Shown here: piece by piece, positions 54,438-63,001 of the stretch | Position numbering within the stretch: position 1 is the stretch's first letter | Layout of the letters: the number at the start of each line of letters is the position of its first letter | From: an uncultured Methanolobus sp. | GTDB taxonomy: Archaea; Halobacteriota; Methanosarcinia; Methanosarcinales; Methanosarcinaceae | Length of the DNA: 64,000 bases | Assembly: GCF_963665675.1 (NCBI RefSeq) | Contig: NZ_OY762426.1 | Coordinates: forward strand, 930,001 to 994,000 | Direction: 5' to 3' | Translations under genes and position numbers: made by a program | The notes under the pieces: model-generated | What the model saw: the letters and a program-made list of their open reading frames with translations, nothing else | What the model was told of the DNA's origin: nothing | The model's database searches: none

Positions 54438-55403
54438 ATGGTCATCCTGCTTACAGACGGACAGGGTTCCTATAGCAGTTCCTACACTCAGCAGGCCATA
54501 GCCAATAATATCACTGTATATACTGTAGGTCTTGGTAGCGGAGTAAACAGCGACCTGCTTACAAGTATCGCAACAGCAACCGGAGGACAGTACTATCCTG
54601 TATCCTCAGCCGGTGATTTGCCGGAAGTTTTCAGGGTCATTTCTGAGAATATTGTGGACACTGATGGAGATGACTTACCTGATATCGTTGAAACGTCTGG
54701 TTTCAGGGACGGTCTTGGAAACTGGTACACAACTGACCCGGAAAATCCTGATACAGATGGTGACGGACTTGGAACGCTGTTGAATGCTTTAGCCTTAGTC
54801 CCGGGATATGGTGACGCAGCAAAAGTTACAACCACAACAGCTGAATTTGTCGGAAAGAATCCACATACAATCTCTGCAGTTGTATTTTTTGTGGTGAAAC
54901 GTGTTGATGACTCGATAGATGTAGTGCGGAAAACATATGGTGATGCCATTGTCAATAGCTTGAAATCAAAGGGATTAAGTGATGGTGACGTAATACAATT
55001 GGTGAAGAAGAAAGTTAATCTGAATGAACTTCATACTGCTTATAAAATTGGCAATGATGTAGTCTATATAACTTCAAAACAGTATAAACATATTACTGAT
55101 AGACATGTTACAGGTGTCATAAAAGGCAAGGCTGGAAAGCGTACTGATTTCTTCCCTACTGGCAATGAAGTGAGACCAGGAGTAACAACACCTGATGTTA
55201 TGGATGTTCAAGATGTCGATAATTTAATCAAAGAAAGTATACAATTTGGAACAATAACCAAAATCGACGGGAACATGGTTTTTTATAATTGGAATCCAAA
55301 TGCTTTTGGAATATCTCAAATGGAAACGTTGATAACTACAGAAGGAAAACTTATTACTTCATATCCAAAAGCTGGATCAAATGTAATAGGGAAGTTTGAT
55401 TGA
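54438..55403 (+). CDS. Displaced toxin cassette: vWA fragment, Ca repeat, pretoxin and toxin tip
   Basis: This 321-residue reading starts at an in-frame ATG in MVILLTDGQG; the frame is open upstream to 54159, but that part is antisense to the Mrp fragment. The order is a vWA C-terminal half (TVYTVGLGSGVNSDLLTSIA), one Ca repeat (DTDGDDLPDIVETSGFRD to NPDTDGDGL), then a pretoxin segment LLNALALVPGYGDAAKV, homologous to that of the upstream toxin. The toxin tip contains YITSKQYKHITDRHVTG and LITSYPKAG. DGDGL runs straight into the pretoxin, suggesting an internal deletion. No signal peptide or start context is present, so it looks like a silent donor module. Its partner gene overlaps by 1 nt. 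Confidence 0.65.
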   Translation: MVILLTDGQGSYSSSYTQQAIANNITVYTVGLGSGVNSDLLTSIATATGGQYYPVSSAGDLPEVFRVISENIVDTDGDDLPDIVETSGFRDGLGNWYTTDPENPDTDGDGLGTLLNALALVPGYGDAAKVTTTTAEFVGKNPHTISAVVFFVVKRVDDSIDVVRKTYGDAIVNSLKSKGLSDGDVIQLVKKKVNLNELHTAYKIGNDVVYITSKQYKHITDRHVTGVIKGKAGKRTDFFPTGNEVRPGVTTPDVMDVQDVDNLIKESIQFGTITKIDGNMVFYNWNPNAFGISQMETLITTEGKLITSYPKAGSNVIGKFD

Positions 55404-55936
55404 TGGCAGAGATTGAAATCAAGTATTGTATAGATAACTTAGATTCTGCCCCTTTCACAGATGAATGGGACATAGAAGGCGGATTATCTATCACAAAAGA
55501 TGATGTAACGTTAACAAAAAGAATTGACGATTCCAATGATTATGGATTTAGAGGGGATTATATCTTTTACAATCTTGAAACATGGGTTAACTCGGTTCCT
55601 AATATATGTAATGGTGAGAGATGCAGGCTTAGTTTTGTTGATAGTCAGGAAATATTTTCGTTAATCTCAAAAGGAAAAATTACTTGTTTCAAGTATTATA
55701 CTGAAGGGATAGGCCAATTAATTGAAAGAGAAAACGAGCGTTATCCAAACCATGAAGAGGGCACACCTCTAAAAACAGATCAATTGATTTTGGAAATAAT
55801 AAGAATCGCCGAATTATTCATAGATTTTATAGGTCCTAAAATAAAGGATAAATTAGATGAAATTCGATTTAGGCAGTCACTTGAGGAGGCAAAAGAAGCA
55901 TATAATCAATATTTGATGAGAACAAAACAGCATTAA
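55403..55936 (+). CDS. Candidate immunity protein for the displaced cassette
   Basis: A 177-residue soluble protein, MAEIEIKYCIDNLDSAPFTDEWDI. Its ATG shares one base with the TGA of the toxin cassette, the tight coupling expected of toxin-immunity pairs. The N-terminal half is beta-rich and the C-terminal half helical (QLILEIIRIAELFIDFIG, then a coiled segment). No known immunity family is recognised. Retention of an intact reading frame beside a truncated toxin fits selection for protection against related cells. Confidence 0.55.
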   Translation: MAEIEIKYCIDNLDSAPFTDEWDIEGGLSITKDDVTLTKRIDDSNDYGFRGDYIFYNLETWVNSVPNICNGERCRLSFVDSQEIFSLISKGKITCFKYYTEGIGQLIERENERYPNHEEGTPLKTDQLILEIIRIAELFIDFIGPKIKDKLDEIRFRQSLEEAKEAYNQYLMRTKQH

Positions 55937-56031
55937 GTTTTGCAAATATACCAAATTTGAATGGACTCAACTTCATCGAAGTTGAGTCTGTATTTATTCT
56001 CTTTTTTAATTCAAATTTTAAGACTTTTACA

Positions 56032-56323
56032 ACAGTTCCTATACGCGACAGGCCATCGACAACAATATCACGGTCCATACTATCGGCCTTGGAAGCGGTG
56101 TGAACAGTGCCCTGCTTACAAGCATTGCAACAGCTATAGACGGTCAGTACTTCCCGGTATCGTCAGCTGATGACCTTCCGAGGTTTTCCAAACCATTTCC
56201 GGAGAACTGGAATCAGATGACACTGACGAGGATGGTATTCTTGACATAACAGAAACATCCGGTTTCAGGGACGGTCTTGGAAACTGGTATTGCACTGATC
56301 CAGATGAATATCTGATAGGAAGG
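56032..56323 (+). pseudogene. Third, decayed vWA/Ca-repeat cassette fragment
   Basis: The DNA encodes SSYTRQAIDNNITVHTIGLG, GVNSALLTSIATAIDGQYFP and, after a frameshift near 56180, ETSGFRDGLGNWYCTDPDE. This is the same segment as at 54470-54760 but independently diverged. The frameshift is about two bases missing after the DDLP codons. The insertion sequence begins at 56324, within the Ca-repeat region, so any pretoxin and toxin tip are lost. Confidence 0.8.
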
Positions 56324-57629
56324 GGCTGTCAAAAACTTTGGGGTTGCAGAGCCTGAGCTAATTAATAACAATAAATATATATTATGAAAGTGAATATAGT
56401 TTTGTGACAAACTATATTATATCCACTTTCAAATCTCATATTAGCTCAATTCAACTTAAACTAAGCGATTGCATTTCAGGCATTACAAGCTTTGAAGATG
56501 CTATCACATCTCAATTATCTTCAACTGAAAATAGGGATATTCACAATGAGAAGGAGCTTGTTCTGCATGCAGACAATCATTTTGACCTCCTTTATCCTTG
56601 CTGTCCTGTTTGTGGTTCCAGGAAAGTGATCAAACAAGAATATTACAAACGCAAGCTAAAATTAGCAGAGTTTGGAAGTCAGGTCATTTATGTTCGAAGA
56701 TACTATTGCAAAATTTGTTCTAAAAAATTCACAACACCTCTTGATTCAATTGTAAAAAAAGGACATCAATATGCCCGAACTTATGAACGCTGTATAGAAA
56801 AAACATACGAGACTGGTTATTGTTCATTCAGACATCTACAAAAAATCTTCACATCACTATATGATTGTTCTCCCTCTCACCAGACAATTTATAACTGGAT
56901 TGCAGAGTCAAACAGAATATCAGTATCAAGCGATGATAATCTTTATTCTGGATACTATTGTTATGATGAACAATATATAAAACTGAATGGAAGTCGGTTT
57001 TACAGGCTCAGTTTGATAGACTCTGTCCTGAATAAACCAGTAAAAGAAAAAATTATGACAGATCTCGAATATTCTACTGTTAAGGGTTTTATTAAAAATG
57101 CAGTAGCTTCTAAGCCTCTTCATGCCATTTCAACCGACCACCGAAGAAAATACAAATCAATTATGGATGAACTAAAAATCAAGCATCAGCTTTGCATATT
57201 TCATCTGTACAAGCTTATTGGGAAAGATGTGTACAAAAAACTAAAATCAAAATTTATTGGCCCCAGGGAAAAGATCAGCTTATGTTTGGCATTTACAAAG
57301 ATCAAGGAAGTATTTAGAACATACGATATAAATATCGCAATCAACAGACTTCAAGAGATAATCAGTAATATAGAGGAGATTCCTCAATTACTTCATAAAT
57401 CAATAGATAAAATTGTAAAAGACTTCGAAAGGTTGACTTGGTTTATGGTGGATGAAATGGTTTCAAAAACAACAAATCCTATTGAGAACTATTATCGACA
57501 AACGTTACCAGATTCATTGAAAAGGATATTTAAAACACCAGATGGAATGTTGAACTATTTAAGCGTAAAAAGAGGATATTGGGAGGGGAACATATCCAAA
57601 AAAGTTTAACACCAAAGTTTTTGACAGCC
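56324..57629. mobile_element. Insertion sequence, about 1.3 kb, with 22-bp inverted repeats
   Basis: The ends carry GGCTGTCAAAAACTTTGG followed by GGTT or TGTT, matching in 21 of 22 positions (56324-56345 and 57608-57629 reverse-complemented). The single ORF fills the element. No target-site duplication is visible: the left flank is a toxin-cassette remnant and the right flank is the 46-bp repeat. This suggests deletion next to the element after insertion. Confidence 0.85.
56404..57609 (+). CDS. DDE-type transposase
   Basis: A 401-residue transposase starting at GTG. An N-terminal zinc ribbon (CCPVCGSRKV and YYCKICSKKF) is followed by a helix-turn-helix region (SPSHQTIYNWIAESN). The RNase-H-like core has DEQYIKL, ISTDHRRKY and NPIENYYRQ as candidate acidic residues, so the element is probably active or recently active. 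I cannot assign the IS family with confidence; members with GAGGCTGTC ends are common in methanogens. Confidence 0.85.
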   Translation: MTNYIISTFKSHISSIQLKLSDCISGITSFEDAITSQLSSTENRDIHNEKELVLHADNHFDLLYPCCPVCGSRKVIKQEYYKRKLKLAEFGSQVIYVRRYYCKICSKKFTTPLDSIVKKGHQYARTYERCIEKTYETGYCSFRHLQKIFTSLYDCSPSHQTIYNWIAESNRISVSSDDNLYSGYYCYDEQYIKLNGSRFYRLSLIDSVLNKPVKEKIMTDLEYSTVKGFIKNAVASKPLHAISTDHRRKYKSIMDELKIKHQLCIFHLYKLIGKDVYKKLKSKFIGPREKISLCLAFTKIKEVFRTYDINIAINRLQEIISNIEEIPQLLHKSIDKIVKDFERLTWFMVDEMVSKTTNPIENYYRQTLPDSLKRIFKTPDGMLNYLSVKRGYWEGNISKKV

Positions 57630-57631
57630 TC

Positions 57632-57677
57632 AAAAAAAGGATAAGCTTTTATGCCGAAGATCTAATTAGACGGCCTC
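57632..57677 (+). repeat. 46-bp exact direct repeat, copy B
   Basis: Identical to 252-297, immediately right of the insertion sequence. The shared part reads through as KKRISFYAEDLIRRP in one frame. It ends GACGGCCTC, close to the element's own GACAGCCTC terminus, so it may be the solo right end of a related element. Confidence 0.85.
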
Positions 57678-57847
57678 AAGAAGTAAATCCCATTTGTCGA
57701 AATTTTTAGTCTCCCGAATGTAACCCACTATTCAGGAACCAAATAGAGAATTATCCAACAAAGTAGATAATGTTATTAAAAATAGTAATGTGTGTTATCC
57801 AAAAAAATAACGAGGGGTTTAAAAATGGACCACATCATTGGTAATAA

Positions 57848-58235
57848 TTACCACCATAACACAAAGAGCCTAATTTCTTTTGTTTTTTTGAATAGTAGTC
57901 CACATTTCACCAACTTGATTTCACTCAGGAGAAAATCGTTGATGGATTCTGCGTGAATAGCTAAATCATCAAGTAAATGATAAATGACATCGCGATGATG
58001 CTTAGTAAGTCTTTCAATGCTACGAATGCTATTCTGTTCGCATAGAAGTTCACATATAAGGATTATTTATTCTTTTAGGAAGATGCTTGTGATACAGAGA
58101 AGTGTTTGCGGTTTCAACAAACCATGGCTTACAGTGCTTACAATATATTGTTGATTTCCAGCATTGTTTTTTCCGCGCTTTATTAGGTCTTTTCCTTCCT
58201 CTACAAGATAGCACTTGCAAGAAGGCTTTAGACAT
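57848..58235 (-). pseudogene. IS1-type transposase remnant
   Basis: A first frame (58050-58235) encodes CRGRKRPNKARKKQCWKSTI and then YCKHCKPWFVETANTSLYHKHLPK, the zinc-finger N-terminus of IS1-family proteins. After a one-base shift the next frame gives ICELLCEQNSIRSIERLTKHHRDVIYHLLDDLA and ends at 57848. The catalytic half is missing. It is an old, non-functional copy. The stretch from 57678 to 57847 contains nothing else I can support. Confidence 0.75.
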
Positions 58236-58281
58236 GGCACATCAGTTCCACTTTGTGAAAAGTAATTAATAAAAATATATT

Positions 58282-59882
58282 GTAACTATTCAGCCTATCT
58301 CATTTCCACCATGCTGCTTTCTCTATTTACGCTCAATTCTGCAATAAATAAACAAGTGGATTCCCATTGAATATTTCACTAATCGAGTCTATAACCGATA
58401 GAGATTTCTTGTTTACAGTAGAAACGTATCCTCTAATGCGGCAGAAATTTCTAGCCCCTTGTTCACTACGGAAAGTACCTGATATCTTCTGCTGTACCTT
58501 CGTCATTCTGATATCTCTTTCCGCCTGATTGTTATCAAACGAAACGTCCGGGTCGTACATAAACCGCAAGATATCCTCCTTAAACCTTATGAACCGATCC
58601 AGCAGGTTCTTTGCTGCAGTTTGCTTCTTACGTCCTCGTTTTTTAGACTGCACATCTGATTCCGGATCAGGAGGAATTTCGTTCATTCCATAACAGGTAA
58701 TGTGATCATAATCCTCACTGAACTTTTGAATTAGTTCAGTATCTAAAAGACCATTATCTACCTGGTGTTTGATGCACACCAACAGATCACCCATTAGCTT
58801 TGGCCACTCTTGATCACTGTATTCAGCAACTCCGGTTAACTCTCTTAACAGATGTGCATTACATAATGAATGCTGGCAATCATATTTGTAGTACGGTTTC
58901 CAGAAATCATGTGTTGCAACACCAGTATAACCTGGCAGGATACCCATGGCGTCCATTGCTTGCGACCCTCTTTTTTTATGTACAAAATAATATGTGAGGT
59001 TCTTAGTACCTGCTACATGAAGCCAATTACGGGATGCGTTTATTCTTAAACCTGTTTCATCAAGGTTGATAGCATGAGATTGCTTCAGGAGATATCTCAC
59101 TCCGCTTTCAAATGCTTCAAGTTTATCATAGCAATTGCGTTCGATGTTCACTATTGTAGCAGGACTGATCCTGCATCCTAAAATATCAGAGAACAATTTG
59201 ACAACACGCTGATAGGGAAGTAGCTGGTTAGTGTGCAAATAAACTGCAAAGGACCTAACTCGATGACCATATTGAGTTGGCTGAGTTACACCATCCGGAA
59301 AAACTGCTTTGTTCATATGAGAACATTCAGGACATTTTTTTATCTCACAGCGATGTTCAATGCACTTGATGGTTATTAGAGGAATGTCAAAGACCTGTCT
59401 TCTTTCATAATCAGGGGACACAGAAACTAACGATCCCCCACACTTGATGCATTTGTCTATATGATGAACAACAAGTTCATCCGGTTCATCATTCATTCTC
59501 AGTGTAGTACCCGGATGACCATTTTGTCCACCAGCAGATCGATCACTCTTTTTTCTCTGAGCTTTTACCTTCGGTTTTTTCCGTGCATAAGAATCAGTAG
59601 AAGGTGGTTTGCTACTATTGCAACTATTCTTATCAAGCATTTCTTCCAGATGCTTGACACGTTCTTCAAGCTGTGCAATTTGGAGAGCTTGTTGTTCAAT
59701 GATTCCAAGTAATCGAGTTACAAGTTCTATTACTGCTTCTGGACCAGCTTCATAAACCGCAAGTATTTCTTCTCGTTCCATTCGAATCCCCTCAGATCAA
59801 CAGAACTTTTATTATCAAAGTTAGAATGAAGTCATAGTATATTGATTTTTGCTTTATTGGAGAAGGAGGGCTGAATAGTTAC
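58282..59882. mobile_element. IS66-family insertion sequence, intact with 8-bp target duplication
   Basis: The element begins GTAACTATTCAGCC and ends with its reverse complement. It is flanked by AATATATT at 58274-58281 and 59883-59890, an 8-bp direct duplication as expected for IS66. Length is 1601 bp. It has a single long ORF rather than the TnpA/TnpB/TnpC trio of bacterial members. Confidence 0.93.
58333..59781 (-). CDS. IS66-family transposase (TnpC type)
   Basis: A 482-residue transposase. The N-terminal coiled coil (IIEQQALQIAQLEERVKHLEEML, described in parts) is followed by CNSSKPPSTDSYARKKPK, a family signature. A zinc-binding segment CIKCGGSL and CEIKKCPECSHM follows. The catalytic region has NLDETGLRIN, ATHDFWKPYYKYDCQHSLCNAHLLREL, and the terminal NNQAERDIRMTKVQQKISG, supplying D, D and E. 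It appears complete and intact. Confidence 0.95.
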   Translation of the reverse strand: MEREEILAVYEAGPEAVIELVTRLLGIIEQQALQIAQLEERVKHLEEMLDKNSCNSSKPPSTDSYARKKPKVKAQRKKSDRSAGGQNGHPGTTLRMNDEPDELVVHHIDKCIKCGGSLVSVSPDYERRQVFDIPLITIKCIEHRCEIKKCPECSHMNKAVFPDGVTQPTQYGHRVRSFAVYLHTNQLLPYQRVVKLFSDILGCRISPATIVNIERNCYDKLEAFESGVRYLLKQSHAINLDETGLRINASRNWLHVAGTKNLTYYFVHKKRGSQAMDAMGILPGYTGVATHDFWKPYYKYDCQHSLCNAHLLRELTGVAEYSDQEWPKLMGDLLVCIKHQVDNGLLDTELIQKFSEDYDHITCYGMNEIPPDPESDVQSKKRGRKKQTAAKNLLDRFIRFKEDILRFMYDPDVSFDNNQAERDIRMTKVQQKISGTFRSEQGARNFCRIRGYVSTVNKKSLSVIDSISEIFNGNPLVYLLQN

Positions 59883-59959
59883 AATATATTTATTAATACT
59901 ATTCCTATTTAGTGACAAATGCCAAAAGACTATAAATGTAGAAAATACAATAGACCACA

Positions 59960-60421
59960 ATGAAAGAACGTCACAAAGCTTTACTTGTGTCCTACAACAA
60001 GGCTCCTTTTGTAATCTGTGACTATTATATCCTATCAGAAATATTTGAATGTGATTTGTTCCTGACAGGAGATGGGAAGAAATCACACATATTCACAGGA
60101 TATAGATTGACCATACTCTTTTTAAAGTTACTTTTTGGAAGGTTCACATTAGTTTATGTGTGGGGACTAGATTTTAACAGTTTGGTACCAGCCATTCTTA
60201 AGAGATTTTTGAATATTAAGCTTATAATTGTTCCACTGGGTTATGAACTCAATAAAGTGGAAGAGATTAATTATGGCAACAACAACACTATAAAAAAAGC
60301 AATAACATCATATGCAGCATCGAAGGCTGATAGGATTATTTGTCAAAGTATATATATATCAGACCAAGCAAAAAAAAGTGGCTTTGAAACTATATGCGTG
60401 CATCTTTGTATGAATAAGTAG
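59960..60421 (+). CDS. Glycosyltransferase, N-terminal part of a frameshifted gene
   Basis: A 153-residue piece, MKERHKALLVSYNKAPFVIC. It has alternating hydrophobic strands and ends in ADRIICQSIYISDQAKKSGFETIC, the end of the first Rossmann domain of a GT4-type enzyme. The next ORF carries the second domain in another frame, 18 nt away. If one base is changed, CMNK joins VEFKEYYMLKIATIAF. The 70 bp upstream hold the right end of IS66. Confidence 0.6.
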   Translation: MKERHKALLVSYNKAPFVICDYYILSEIFECDLFLTGDGKKSHIFTGYRLTILFLKLLFGRFTLVYVWGLDFNSLVPAILKRFLNIKLIIVPLGYELNKVEEINYGNNNTIKKAITSYAASKADRIICQSIYISDQAKKSGFETICVHLCMNK

Positions 60422-60438
60422 AATTCAAGGAGTATTAC

Positions 60439-60933
60439 ATGTTGAAGATAGCAACTATTGCGTTTAAATGTGAAATACAGGAAAGATACTTGGTAAAAGG
60501 TATCGATATTATTGAGGGCGCAGCCTCTGAACTTAAAGAGCATCAATTCTACATTTTTGGAAATACCCAGAAAATAATACCCGAAAATGATAATGTAGTC
60601 TTTTGTGGTTTTCTCGAACATCACCAGGTTCTCAAAAAATTGAAAGATTTCGATTTTTATTTCCAGCCATCAAGGTCTGAATCTTTCGGGATGGCTGTAC
60701 TTGAAGCGATGTCTCTTGGACTTACACCTATTGTGTCCAATAGAGGTGCGTTGCCAGAGATAGTAGGAAATACAGGGATAATTTTCGATTTTTCCGTAAG
60801 CGAAGCTATAAAAGTACTGAAGGAACCACTCAAGATTGATGAAGACAAGCTTAAGTCACGCTCTAAGCTTTTTTCTTATGAAAACAGAAAGAGAGAGATT
60901 CATAAAATAATTGAAGAGTTGGTTTTCGCTTGA
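60439..60933 (+). CDS. Glycosyltransferase GT4, C-terminal part of the frameshifted gene
   Basis: A 164-residue second domain. RYLVKGIDIIEGAASEL, VVFCGFLEHHQVLKKLKDFDFYFQPSRSESFGMAVLEAMSLGLTPIVSNRGALPE (described in parts) are the GT4 nucleotide-sugar site. The ATG at 60439 is probably internal, because EFKEYYMLK continues upstream in frame. The whole would be a single enzyme of about 330 residues for cell-surface glycans. Confidence 0.65.
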   Translation: MLKIATIAFKCEIQERYLVKGIDIIEGAASELKEHQFYIFGNTQKIIPENDNVVFCGFLEHHQVLKKLKDFDFYFQPSRSESFGMAVLEAMSLGLTPIVSNRGALPEIVGNTGIIFDFSVSEAIKVLKEPLKIDEDKLKSRSKLFSYENRKREIHKIIEELVFA

Positions 60934-61090
60934 GTATAAGAAAGACAAAGCAAAGAAGGATAGCCATTCAAATCAATATACATCAATAGACATATTAATG
61001 AGTATACATATAAAGAACTATCAACAAAAAATAACTTCCATAGGTCATCCCTAAAAATAAAAAATCAAAGTGTTTTGACAGGTAAGCAGT

Positions 61091-62176
61091 ATGGTAAAAA
61101 AAGCGCTTATTACAGGAATAACAGGTCAAGATGGTGCGTATCTTGCAGAATTTCTTTTAAAAAAAGGATATATAGTACACGGAATAAAAAGAAGATCATC
61201 GTCATTTAATACAGAAAGGATTGATCACCTATACAAGGACCCTCATGAAAGGAATAATAACTTTTATCTCCACTATGGAGACTTAACAGACTCAACTAAT
61301 CTTATTAGAATTATTCAGGAGATAAAGCCTGATGAAATCTATAACCTTGCTGCCCAGAGTCATGTACAGGTTTCTTTTGAAACACCTGAATATACCGCAA
61401 ATGCCGATGCACTGGGAACGTTGAGAATACTTGAAGCAATACGCATACTGGGTCTTGAAAAGAAAACCAAATTCTACCAGGCATCCACCAGCGAATTATA
61501 CGGAAAAGTACAGGAAATACCCCAGAGTGAAACAACTCCGTTCTATCCACGAAGCCCATATGCTGCAGCAAAACTATACGCCTACTGGATAGGCATAAAT
61601 TACAGAGAAGCCTATAACATGTTCATAAGTAATGGTGTACTTTTTAACCATGAGTCCCCAATTAGAGGGGAGACTTTCGTAACAAGGAAAATTACTATGG
61701 CTGCTGCTAAAATATCAGAAGGGTTACAGGACAAGCTCTACCTTGGAAATCTTGATGCAAAAAGAGATTGGGGATTTGCAGGGGACTATATTGAAGCAAT
61801 GTGGCTTATGCTTCAGCAAGACAAACCGGATGACTTCGTCATTGCAACGGGTGAAACACATTCCGTCAGAGAATTTGCAGAGCTGGCTTTCAGGGAAACT
61901 GGAATTGAAATCCATTGGCAGGGTGAGGAGGAAAATGAAGTTGGGATCAATAGTGTAACAGGAAAAGTTGTCATAGAAATAGATTCCAGGTATTACAGAC
62001 CTACCGAAGTAGAACTATTAATAGGAGACCCAACAAAGGCTAGAGACAAACTGGGATGGGAAGCAAAAGTAACTTTCTCAGAGCTTGTTAAAATAATGGT
62101 TGAAAAAGATGTGGAAAGAGTAAAGAACTCACACATCCCACATGCATGGAACTCTAAAGAAACAGCTAGGCACTGA
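61091..62176 (+). CDS. gmd: GDP-mannose 4,6-dehydratase
   Basis: A 361-residue short-chain dehydrogenase/reductase that converts GDP-mannose to GDP-4-keto-6-deoxymannose. The cofactor loop is [38 protein letters not shown] and [17 protein letters not shown] are substrate-binding. The catalytic [11 protein letters not shown], then [13 protein letters not shown] gives Thr-Glu-Tyr-Lys. [19 protein letters not shown] is characteristic of the family. It supplies deoxyhexoses for surface glycans. Confidence 0.95.
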   Translation: MVKKALITGITGQDGAYLAEFLLKKGYIVHGIKRRSSSFNTERIDHLYKDPHERNNNFYLHYGDLTDSTNLIRIIQEIKPDEIYNLAAQSHVQVSFETPEYTANADALGTLRILEAIRILGLEKKTKFYQASTSELYGKVQEIPQSETTPFYPRSPYAAAKLYAYWIGINYREAYNMFISNGVLFNHESPIRGETFVTRKITMAAAKISEGLQDKLYLGNLDAKRDWGFAGDYIEAMWLMLQQDKPDDFVIATGETHSVREFAELAFRETGIEIHWQGEEENEVGINSVTGKVVIEIDSRYYRPTEVELLIGDPTKARDKLGWEAKVTFSELVKIMVEKDVERVKNSHIPHAWNSKETARH

Positions 62177-62223
62177 CAAAAGAGCTATGAATTAACAATT
62201 AAACTGCAATACCAAGTGATAAA

Positions 62224-62997
62224 ATGAAAGTTGCGATCCTCTGTGGTGGAAAAGGCACGCGTATGCGTGAAGAAACTGAATATAAGCCTAAGCCGCTGGT
62301 GGAAATTGGTGGGATGCCAATATTATGGCATATCATGAAAATCTACAGCCATTACGGATACAATGATTTTGTACTCTGCCTTGGATATAAAGGTAATATG
62401 ATAAAAGAGTATTTTCTTAACATTGACTGGTTTGCTAACGATTTCACCTTACAGTTGGGCAAAGGTAAGAGTGAAATTACAAACCATGCCCATACAACTG
62501 AACAGTGGAACATCACCTTTGCAGATACCGGGGAAAATACAAACACCGGGGGACGTGTAAACAAAATAAGGAAATATGTGGAAGGTGATGACAGCTTTTT
62601 CCTCACATATGGTGACGGGCTGGCTGATATAAATATACCAAATCTTCTTGATTATCACAAATCAAAAAATAAGATAGCAACCGTAACCGGTACTAAACCA
62701 CCTTCAAGATTCGGACTGATAAAAAGTGATTCAGCAGGAATAGTTACATCTTTTGAAGAGAAACCAATTATTAATGATACGATAAATGGCGGATTCTACG
62801 TTTTGAATAAGGGCATATTTGATTATCTGGAGGATAACTGCATTTTTGAACAGGATTCACTTCCACCTTTAGCTAGGGCCAGGGAACTTGCGATGTATCA
62901 GCATGACGGTTTCTGGCAACCAATGGATACTTACAAAGAAGTAGAGGAATTTAATAGGCAGTGGAATGCCAATATTCGGCCTTGGGTACTCTGGTGA
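62224..62997 (+). CDS. rfbF: Glucose-1-phosphate cytidylyltransferase
   Basis: A 257-residue nucleotidyltransferase making CDP-glucose. The signature is [30 protein letters not shown]; the metal site aspartate is in [12 protein letters not shown], and [14 protein letters not shown] and [11 protein letters not shown] follow. GTGATAAAATG gives a weak ribosome site. It is the first enzyme for CDP-3,6-dideoxyhexoses and pairs with the next gene. Confidence 0.95.
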   Translation: MKVAILCGGKGTRMREETEYKPKPLVEIGGMPILWHIMKIYSHYGYNDFVLCLGYKGNMIKEYFLNIDWFANDFTLQLGKGKSEITNHAHTTEQWNITFADTGENTNTGGRVNKIRKYVEGDDSFFLTYGDGLADINIPNLLDYHKSKNKIATVTGTKPPSRFGLIKSDSAGIVTSFEEKPIINDTINGGFYVLNKGIFDYLEDNCIFEQDSLPPLARARELAMYQHDGFWQPMDTYKEVEEFNRQWNANIRPWVLW

Positions 62998-63001
62998 TTA
63001 C

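Noticed and set aside
58050..58235. 61-codon minus-strand ORF as an independent gene
   Set aside because: It continues after a frameshift into IS1-type sequence down to 57848, so it is a transposase remnant.
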